Part shown: positions 1 to 9,200 of the stretch, piece after piece
Position numbering within the stretch: position 1 is the first letter of the stretch
How the letters are laid out: each line of letters opens with the position of its first letter
Source of the DNA: Pleurobrachia bachei
Lineage: Eukaryota > Ctenophora > Tentaculata > Cydippida > Pleurobrachiidae
Reading direction: 5' to 3'
NCBI GenBank assembly: GCA_000695325.1
Contig: AVPN01000606.1
Location: forward strand, 4,923 to 28,180
DNA: 23,258 nt
Made by a program: the position numbers and the translations under genes
The notes under the pieces: generated by a model
The model's input: the letters and a program-made list of their open reading frames with translations, nothing else
Databases searched by the model: none
What the model was told of the DNA's origin: nothing

Positions 1-242
1 CTCTCACTTTTCGGCAAAAAACCGGATATCACCGGAAAGAGCATAATTTTGGGAGTCCGTAAAACTTTGGTTTGACCAAATTGGCCAAGAAACAAAGGCG
101 TGAGAGCCAAAACAAGATTCCGACGCGCAAATAAAAACTCGCGCTTCACCCAGGGGGGTGACAACTTCAAAAAATCCGACTTTATTGGGTATTTATAGTG
201 TCTCCATCCTATACACCACTTAACAACGTATTACCCCTCCAG
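1..242. other. Intron sequence upstream of first visible parvin exon
   Basis: No coding exon was recognised here. The stretch ends in a pyrimidine-rich acceptor (acccctccag) immediately before the first parvin exon, so it is most likely a parvin intron. The exon that should encode the preceding part of the parvin CH domain lies outside the window. Confidence 0.5.
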
Positions 243-2174
243 AATCGCTTGCCGGAGCTAAGATAGAGCACAAAGAGGTAGCTCAGAGTGTGGCCACTCA
301 AAAGGCTAAACTAACAGAGGTCCTCAACCAAACCAACTACTACCTCCAGGTACACATGTGTTAGATATTTAGGTATGTATGTTACAACAATAGCAGGTAA
401 ACTGTGTGATGCTATATATTTGTCCTAACATTTAATCGATTCCCTTTCCTTGTATTAAATTGAATAATGTCTCCCCTTTCCTTATTTAGGTGCCGACAGG
501 CACCCCGCCCAGCGCCCTTTTATCACTTGATTAACATTCTTTGCATGGTACCAAAGCATGTCCCCTTGTACAATTAAAGCATGTCCCCCCCCCTTTCCTT
601 GTGTAATATAAAGCATGACTCACACTGAGAACTAACGGAGCAATCCAGATGAACCCTGACTTTCAGATGAACCCAGAGAGCATCAAGTGGAGTGTGGATA
701 ATGTCCACAATAAATACCTTCCCTCCGTTCTTCATTTACTGGTAGCCCTGGCGAGGCATTATGGAATCCCAAAACGGTTACCCAGTTTTGTCACCATCAA
801 GGTTATCCAGATTAACGTGAGTAAATACATCGTCTCTTAGTTCAAACTGGGAAACTGGCTGCGTTCCAATTAAGAGGGGGGTGGATCCAATTTAAATAGA
901 AATCCTGTGCACAACTGTGTGTCTTAAACATCGATATGACGTCATAACCTTGTCACTTTTTAACCCGGCCTCATTATACATATATTTTGTTCAGAAAGCG
1001 TCAGCTGCAAACCCTGAGCCCTCGGAGGAGACGAATGTAGAGCAGATAACTGGAGACGAGGAGAGAGAGTAAGTGATTGGAGGGTGAGAGTAACTTGCAA
1101 GTGATCAGGGGATGGGGAGAGAGGGATAGTAAGTGATTAGGGGGATGGTGATGGAGGAGAGCTTCCGGAGAGCTAGAGAGCGAGAGACTTTACTTTTGAA
1201 GGGGTAATGAATGTCAGGCCAATGGTCTGACCACGGTTCTCTGACAGGGGAGTGAGGAGAGAGCCCAGTATTCAGTAATCAGTAATTATGAATCATTTTA
1301 CTTGTTTGACAGTATTTCAATAACCCCCTTTCCACAGGACATACAACTTCGCTGCCCGACAGCAGGAGAGAGATGTCTTTGATACTCTGTTTGACTCCGC
1401 ACCCGATCGTGTCAATAATGTCAAGGAGGTGAGACTTTTTGCTGTTTGCTCTAAATCTTTAGCTTTAGAGCTAATTCTTTACACTGCCTTGCTCGACCCT
1501 GTTTCCCTGCGTTAGAACGAAGCAAAATACAAATTATACCCCCTTTCTCTCCATTTGTCCAACATCTATTCTCTCTCCCTATAAAATATATTGAATAAAT
1601 TTTATACTTTCCCAAGAAAATTCTGAATTCAAACCCTCTCTTCCCAAGAACCTGTTGAACTAATTCTCTCTCTTCCCCAGAAACTGTTAATTCCCTCCCT
1701 TCCTCAGAAACTCCTGACCTTCTCAAGCAATATGCTCTCTAAGATGGACCGAACCTGTGCGAACATCGAGGAAGACTTCGCTAGTGGTGTGAATCTTGTC
1801 TTCATGATGTCCATTGCTGAAAGTTATTATGTTCCCCTCTACTCGTTTACACTGGAACCTGAGGCATACGATCACAAGGTAATTAAATGGGAGATTAAAG
1901 GTTCCTTAGTTGAGTTTTAAAACTGCTAATTTTCTACAAGGTGATAAGATATGACCCTGGCCCTAAATCTAACACCACTATCCTTCCCCCTGGCCCTAAA
2001 TCTAACCCCACTCTCCCTCCCCAGTTACACAATGTGACCCTGGCCCTAAATCTGATGATGGAGGCAGGTATCGAGAGGCCCAAATGTACCGCTGAGAGTA
2101 TTGTTAGTCGGGACCTGAAGTCAACCCTCCGTGTCCTGTTTGCCATCTACACGAAATACAAACACCAGATGTGA
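243..2174 (+). CDS. PARV: Parvin (3' part, second CH domain), incomplete at 5' end
   Basis: Parvins are actin- and integrin-linked-kinase-binding adaptors of focal adhesions, with two calponin-homology domains. Six exons splice in frame: 243-349, 667-816 (or 649-816), 995-1068, 1338-1428, 1708-1878, 2025-2174. Recognisable blocks are SIKWSVDNVHNKYLPSVLHL with LLVALARHYGIPKRLP, the inter-CH linker ending in ARQQERDVFDTLFDSAPDRV, and the CH2 end with DLKSTLRVLFAIYTKYKHQM before TGA at 2172-2174. All introns are short (73-317 bases) with GT and AG ends and agreeing phases. These match the known parvin order (end of CH1, linker, CH2). The N-terminal half is outside the window. The linker exon 995-1068 is acidic and poorly conserved, as expected. 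Alternative: any other tandem-CH protein, but the linker match to parvin is strong. Confidence 0.93.
1213..1231. repeat. 19-bp GTCAG...CTGAC palindromic motif
   Basis: The sequence gtcaggccaatggtctgac lies in a parvin intron. It is an imperfect palindrome; in reverse complement it agrees with the motifs at 4477-4495 and 4513-4531 (consensus GTCAGRSCATTGRCCTGAC). Confidence 0.5.
1951..2060 (+). repeat. Exon fragment repeated three times at a parvin intron/exon border
   Basis: The 15-mer ccctggccctaaatct occurs at about 1954, 1989 and 2038. The last copy is inside the final parvin exon (coding TLALNL); the first two lie in the intron just before it. It looks like a local tandem duplication that copied the exon start into the intron together with pyrimidine tracts. 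Confidence 0.7.
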
Positions 2175-3215
2175 GAGAGTGAATCACATGATATAATGTG
2201 AGAGATGGAGCATGAGGGTATAATATCACTAGATATATTGGACTTTCGCATCTGTGATGGTTCACACACTTTCCTCTAAAGACTATGTAAATACGTTTTA
2301 TTTCGTTTTATTGGCACTTCACATAAGCTATGACCATGACACTAACACCCAGCGACAAATCTTATTTCTAAAATAGGAGATTCAGAGTGGATGCATCTTT
2401 ATTTTAAGTTAGTGAATATCTTAGTACAATTATTATTAAAACTAGCCGGTGAATATAATCCACTGCTGAGTGAATTGCGGATGCTCTTATTCAGAACTGA
2501 CTTGTAGATTGCATGCAAAAAGAGAATGTCGAAGTGTACTGTGAAAGTATTTTGATTGTTGAAAAATGGTTTTTCTAATTCACTGTTTAAAATCACGCCT
2601 ATTTCGATTTCACAAAACGGTGCAGCAGTGGTTACGGTTCGATATATGTAGAAGAACACAAAGATGTTCTGAGCTGCTGCACCGTTTTCAAAGAATACCA
2701 AAAACACGGTGTATTTCTGGTCAAATGTTCTTTCCAGATCGGGAAAGTCTGAATGTTGGTCATTTATTACACAATTTTACACAGAGTTGCAAAACACAAT
2801 AAACCGGGATCTGCACGATGTCTGGGGTTACCCTTTCTGGTGAAATGGGGGCGAAACCAGGCATTCACGGGGAATGAAACTTCGTGTAACAATTTTAATC
2901 TTGATCAGATCTCATCATGATAATATTTATCCCAATTCCCATAATAATTAAAGCGTTAGAATCAGAGGGGGAGGGGATGTTATTTTATCAAACAAAAACA
3001 GGGAGTCGTTCCTTCACAAGAAACTGTTTTTAGCGGTCAGAGCCTGACACTGACAGCTTTTAATAGGTGGTCATAAAACCACCGGACACAAAGCTCTGAA
3101 ATTAAAAGTCCTTTTTTATGGAACTGGTGGTCTAAACATGACACGCAATTGCCCTAAACTGTCCTACACTGTCTATCAGTTGCCATGGTAACAACACGAC
3201 AACTGTAACTTAAAG
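2175..3215. other. Convergent 3' intergenic region between parvin and PDK
   Basis: The stretch lies tail-to-tail between the parvin stop and the PDK stop. An AATAAA on the plus strand at 2798-2803 and one on the minus strand (TTTATT at 2763-2768) are candidate polyadenylation signals; if both are used, the two 3' UTRs overlap. A small hairpin (ggtggt cataaa accacc) sits at 3066-3083. No coding exon was found. Confidence 0.4.
2614..2688. repeat. 75-bp foldback element with perfect 15-bp inverted repeats
   Basis: The arms aaaacggtgcagcag (2614-2628) and ctgctgcaccgtttt (2674-2688) are exact reverse complements around a 45-base spacer. There is no coding content. It resembles a very short MITE or an RNA hairpin in overlapping 3' UTRs. 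No clear target-site duplication was seen. Confidence 0.65.
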
Positions 3216-6200
3216 CTATGACCATATTGGTCTTGATGTCGGCCCTGCAACATTCCAGTCTTGCACCATCTGTCCTATCTGGTATTTAGCTTGACTCGTC
3301 TTGTTGAACAGGGGTAATACCTCTCCTGCTTCTTCTGATAGCGTCTGTGTGGGGACGGTGGGTTAATTTTGGGCAACATTATATGGGGGAGGGGGTTGTA
3401 AAGCAAAATAATTGGTGCCATAGCACAATCAAATATCAAAATCCAACAAAATGCTGCCAGGCCGGTGCTCTGACAGACAAGTTGTGTACCTGGAGGTAGA
3501 TAACAGCGGAGGTTCCGTATCCCTCCATACTCATTAGCCGGATATTACCGTTCAGATACCGGGCATAGAGTCTCGAGAGGGGTAGGCCGTACCCAAAACC
3601 GGCTAAGGGGGGTATCCGAGACTGGATATCGGGCTGAGGGAGAGAGAGAGAGAGAGAGAGGTGATTAAAATTAATTGTCTAGTGTCTACGTACAAAGTTT
3701 GAACCCTTCGGTTCTTTCTGGACACTAGGGAAGAATAGAAGGAGGATGGTCTGGAACAAAATATAAGGGTAATAATGAAATACCTCTGGTGCAGTAGAGT
3801 AATGATAATCAAAGAGATGATCGTGGAGTCGCATTGGTATTCCCACACCCCGATCTTGAACCATGATACTGATATCCTTTTCTCCTTCTACTATCAATAC
3901 TTTCACCGATTTCTTACTTTCTGTCTCTACTGTAGCACGGAGAGCGTTCTGGAAGGATTAAAGAATCGTCAGATGTTGGAATATGTGATTGTGGTGACTC
4001 ATCATAAATGTATTACAGACGGGAAGTGGAACTTCTAGTTCCATTTAGCGCGGCTTTAGGCTTATTTGGGCGTTTCTTCTAATCTTTGTATGTAACCATA
4101 GGAGATTTGTTATGACGTAGTGGTATGAGATCATTTTTTAAGAACGCCCACTGTCTCTCAGGAACTCTCCAATTATTTCCAATGAAACTCTCTCCGATAA
4201 CCTCCCGGTTTTAACTCCAGAGAGTCGGGCCGGCGCGCCATCACCTCTACCCCTGAGAGAAATGTCGTCCGCGCGTGCGCAACAGCCAAAACAAGTTCTA
4301 CAAAACTTCCAGCAGGTGATACCAGCCTTGGACCAAGGCAAGCTACTCCAAGAATAACCAGTTCTACAATGTGTGGCCACTCAATTAAAAACCACACCAC
4401 ATGACTAAGATATATTCCTGTGGGGGGGTGGGTTAATTTTGGGAAACATATGGGGGAGGGGGTTGTAAATCAAACTGTCAGGGCATTGGCCTGACCCTAT
4501 TCGAGAACTGTTGTCAGAGCATTGACCTGACAGTGACAGCAATCAAAATCCAACAAAATGTGTACCTGTAGGTAGATAACAGCAGAGGTTCCGTATCCCT
4601 CCATGCTCATTAGCCGGATATTACCGTTCAGATACCTAGCATAGAGTCTCGAGAGTGGGAGGCCGTACCCAAACCCGGCTAGTGGGGGTATCCGTGATTG
4701 GATATCGGGCTGAGGGAGAGGGGTGATCAAAATTAACTGTCTATGTCCTTTGGTTCTTTCTGAACATTCTGAAAGAAGGAGTTAGGAGGGTCCGGTACAA
4801 ACCTCTGGTGCAGTAGAGTAGTGGTAATCGAAGAGATGATCGTGGAGTCGCATTGGTATTCCCACACCACGATCTTGAACCATAATACTGATGTCCTTTT
4901 CTCCTTCAACAATCAACACTTTCACCGATTTCTTACTCTCTGCCTCTACTGTAGCACGGAGAGCGTTCTGGAAGGATTAAAGAATCGTCAGATATATGTG
5001 ATTGAGGTGACTAATCAGAAATGTATTACGGGAAGTGGAACTTCTAGTTCGATTTAGCGCGGCTTTAGGCTTATTTGGGCTTTTCTTCTAATCTTTGTAG
5101 GTAACCATAGTATCTTTGTAATGACGTAGTGGTATGAAATCATTCTCTAACAACGCTCACTGTATCTCAGGAACTCTCCAATTATCTCCAATGAAACTCT
5201 CCAAAATGAACCTCCCGGTTCTATCTCCAGAGAGTCGGGGCGGCGCGCCATTACCTCTACCCCATAGAGAAATGTCGTCCGCGCGTGCGCCACAGCCAAA
5301 ACAAGTTCAACAAAACTTCCAGCAGGTGATACAGGCCTGGACCAAAGCAGGCTACTCCAAGAATAACCAGTTCTACAATGTGTGGCCGCTCAATTAAAAA
5401 CCACGCTGCATGATTAAGATATATTCCTGTCACTGTCTCTGTTTGCAACAAGTAGACTGTAGACCCGCCCCTACTGCTGCAAAATATATTGCCTAAAATA
5501 CTTAGTAATACGGTACTTCGGGTGCCGATTTGGAAACCTAGATTAACCCACCTTAACAAGTTCAAAGACCATGTGATGAAGATGTGAGGCAATATAAACC
5601 ACAGTTACACCTCCTTCCCTGTTTCCCTTCCGACCTGAGAGAGAGAGGTGTATTAGCAATACCTTAAACCCAATACTGTATGACCAATTGTACTGCTGTG
5701 GTTTGTCTAACCCTGTTTTACGTTTGTAACTAAGCAAGCTGTGGTCAGTAATAATAATAATAATATTAAGTTTTGTATACCGCCACAGACACGACAGGGC
5801 CAGATAAGTAAAACTCTACCTGACACTGACGAGCTTCAGAGCGGTATACCTAACGCTAAAAAGATCCTTAAATATTCTTACACACTTTGGAAAAAACTCA
5901 CTCCTAATTGAAGATGTACTAAAAAGATATAACTGGTCACATAACTTTGAAAAAACTGTTAAGATGGAAAAAATACAGACTTTATTAAATAAAGGGAACA
6001 AAGCCAACAGCCCACACTTATCAGCAGCTCAACAATACTGATAAAAAAGCCCGAAGTGTAGTGGTGAGTATGCCCAAAACCGCCTACTGACAGATGGGGA
6101 GTCCGGTGAACAACTCAGACGCCACAACGGGAGTCTCCAGAGGCAGGAGGAAACGCTTCAAGGAAAAGTCGGGTCTTCAACTTAGAGTTGAACAACTCAA

Positions 6201-9200
6201 TGGGGTGTACAGATCTCAGGTACAGACAATATTTACAGACAATATTTATGGAACAACCTAATATAACTACACTATTAGTATCTACCAACTCATAATAATA
6301 ATTGGCCTAGTATTATGTGTCTGGTAAAACATCAGGTGATGCCTGATAGTATCAAATGAACTGAGCATGGGATGCATAGGATACCTGAATTAAGGCCCCC
6401 TACTAGGGGGCCCCTAGCCCCTTTTAGTAATACCTGAATCAATGGGACTAGACCCCCCTATGTCTTATGATAATGTACCTGAATCGCTCTAAGACGGACT
6501 CCAGGGTCATTGTGTACCTCGCCGACACACAAAGTAGGCTCTGGAGGGGCTCCGAGGGAACCTTAACAGCTGTTGAAGTTCTCCGCGCAGGAACCACTGT
6601 AACCGGCATTTTTCAAGAGTTTCCAACCCGCGGAGAGATCACGAGTTCTACCCAATTACTGGGTTATTTAGCGATTGAATGAATCACCGAATGAGACCAA
6701 GGGAGAAACGAGGTGCAGGAAACACCGCTAGGATCAGAAGGTGGATATATTTGTATTGTAGGACAAGGAGAGTGCCAACTAACAAGAGGATGATCTAGGT
6801 CTTGTGAATTAAAACTCTTAATCTCTATCTCTCTTCCTATACCCCAATTTCTCTATCTCTCTCTGAAAGAAACATATACCTACTTCTAATCAACTGTATA
6901 TTGACAGTTAGCGTGTATATAATTCCTTGATAAGTAGCTCCTTAATTTCATGGTAAATATTTCAATTACACACACAGATACCCACATTAGAGGTCTAAAT
7001 AGAATCGCAGATCACGCAAAGACAGTGGGACACCCTGTACAACCGCTCCTGCGGCATGTGGGACCAAACCATTCCCCCGACCGTTCCCACCATTAAACCA
7101 ACCCTTCAAAACCACTAGATAGTACAGTCGCTTTTATCGACCCCGATTTACCGGTAAATCGCCGACCAATAAACCAGGGTCCGACTGCATATTACAGATA
7201 TCAAGCAGCGCTGGTAAGCACTACTATGGAATTACAATGGGAAATCAGAGCTGGATGGAAACTGTGGCAGTGAACTTCCACGATGCCTCTGGAGATCTGT
7301 TTTCTTCCTTTAAATTGAAAGCTGGTGACGATGCTGGTGAGGTTAGCTGGATTTCAATCGACCAGTCGATAAAGCTGTACGCAAACCATCGTACATTTAT
7401 TGAGGCTGCTGTGACTCACAATAAGGCTCACTGGTAGCCCCATCAAATCTGACAAGAAACCAATGTTTCGCTGAAATTATGTGTCCTTGAATATATTACG
7501 TAGAAAAAGGTTTGGTGTAGTTTTATTTTGCGTGTGTTAGTGGAGTTTTATTGAGAATTATAAGCGCTGGTGGTAAAACATCATTGGCTTCCTTAAGTTG
7601 ATCCTCATTCTGGAACGATAACCGAACACTCCCTTTGTTCACTACCGCATTCAACACAGGAACTCCCTTCAAAGCCTTTTCCACTTGGGGTTTTACAACT
7701 TCCGTCCACTGCGTCTTTGGACAGACCGGGGTAGTACCTTCATCATCACAGTTATCCAACCTAATGTCAACATACCTCCTCACAGGTGCTACCGGACCCT
7801 TGTCTTCTAAAACATCCCCCTTTCTTCCTTGCAGCTCACTCACCTTATCTTCTACCTTCTGCTCAACCACCGCAAATAACTCCTTCTTCAGACTCTCAAA
7901 GCTCTCTCTCAGTACATCCGCTACACTCGCCCCCTGGGAAGTATCCAATACAGAACTGACACCACTGTCCTCTCTCACTCTCGGGTTGTCCGGAATCAAG
8001 GAATAAGCAGCACGGAGAAGCTCCCATGCTTGGTCTTTGTTGAACTTAGGAGCATCCCCACCCACCCGAAGACGATCTAAGACACCCTCACCACTACAAC
8101 TATTATTAAAAGTCAGAGTTTTAAGAGCTCTATCAAACTCATCTTTACTCGTTATCTCTACGTCATTAATTTTCATATATTGCATCCTAAAACACCTGGC
8201 TCACACTCCTGGAAAGAGATTAACACTATCCCCAAAACTCAAATAATGTTCACAAAAAAGCCCAAGTGAAAGAGATTTGCGTTACTCAAAGATATTGGAG
8301 AATAGAAATTAACTCTGACACGGATCTAATCGATTATAAGCGGAACACTCAAATTAATTTGTTTAAAGTAGTGTTGAAAAGTTTGAAAAAAAACCGCCAA
8401 ATCACCGATATATGATTCCGGCAAAACAGTACAACTAAATTTTATCTATAGACTAAAGATCGTTTTCTAATTCTTGTTCGACCCTCCCTCCCAAAACTGA
8501 TCAGTGAGTATGTACTTACTAATGGTAGATATTTCAATATCAGGACAGCTCCCATAATGATGGGTACAAAGGTACCTGGCACCACTTGCAGCGTCATCCA
8601 CGATATCATGGACATCCAGGCTTGGGTCAATAATCCCGTAGTGACCTGGGGCCTGCTCCTCCGGGCCAAATAACACCACTGAGAGGGAGAGAGTAGAAAA
8701 GCGTTTAGTTTGTTAGAGAAGGGGTGAGCGAGTAGACGAGTTTATGTTAAAGAGGTAGTGATTAGTACAGTGAAGGGTGAAAGGGAGTGACGTGATGTTT
8801 GAGAAAAGGGGCCCTCAGTGAAGGGAAGGATGAATTTTGGCGTACAGTATTTGATATTTTATCTTCCTAGCTTCTCTTTGTTGTGTTTAGCTCACCCCCC
8901 CCCCTGACGTGGTACAAGCCATGAAGAGAGAAAAACAACAGGAGGGGTCAGAAGATAAAGAATATATACCGGAAGACTCGTTTGTCACCAGACAAGTTTC
9001 TCTGGTGTGTTTCTAGAACTGGCCCCCATCCAAATATATGAGGCCGATTATGTCATAACTGAACTGCTAGAATGTGTGCGTCAGGCAGCCAATTTGAAAT
9101 GAAATTATATTTTCCCTCGTGGCACTAGAAGCTTCTAGAATTTTTTAAGCTAGTATTATATTCGTCTCTCTCCCTCTCGTTCAGGGTATAATTCTCTCTC

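Larger units (their letters stand above)
3352..4421 (-). repeat. Tandem duplication, copy A (PDK exons 6A and 7A)
   Basis: This 1.07-kb unit matches 4422-5430 from the g-rich start (ggttaattttggg) to the end (tatattcctgt). It carries exon 7A (3490-3633), exon 6A (3784-3948) and the frameshifted form of the plus-strand ORF. It differs from copy B by substitutions and several small insertions, including a palindrome-bearing insertion near 3456. Confidence 0.9.
4422..5430 (-). repeat. Tandem duplication, copy B (PDK exons 6B and 7B)
   Basis: Second copy of the 1-kb unit, with exon 7B (4566-4709) and exon 6B (4803-4967). Exon 7B encodes the same 48 residues as 7A and exon 6B differs by one residue (Ala for Thr after RATVE). 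Most coding differences between the copies are at third positions. Confidence 0.9.

Noticed and set aside
1934-2174. Overlapping ORFs on both strands across the last parvin exon
   Set aside because: They read through an intron and the antisense of a clear parvin exon; the spliced parvin model explains the sequence.
4138-4400. Minus-strand ORFs in the PDK intron (and 5257-5592)
   Set aside because: Antisense to the GC-rich patch; they do not continue PDK, whose exon 5-6 junction is already complete.
6094-6682. Naming the two-exon ORF Gemin7
   Set aside because: Only a vague similarity of secondary-structure pattern; residue matches were not convincing.
7635-8006. 123-codon plus-strand ORF
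   Set aside because: Ser/Thr-rich antisense shadow of the 220-residue minus-strand ORF.
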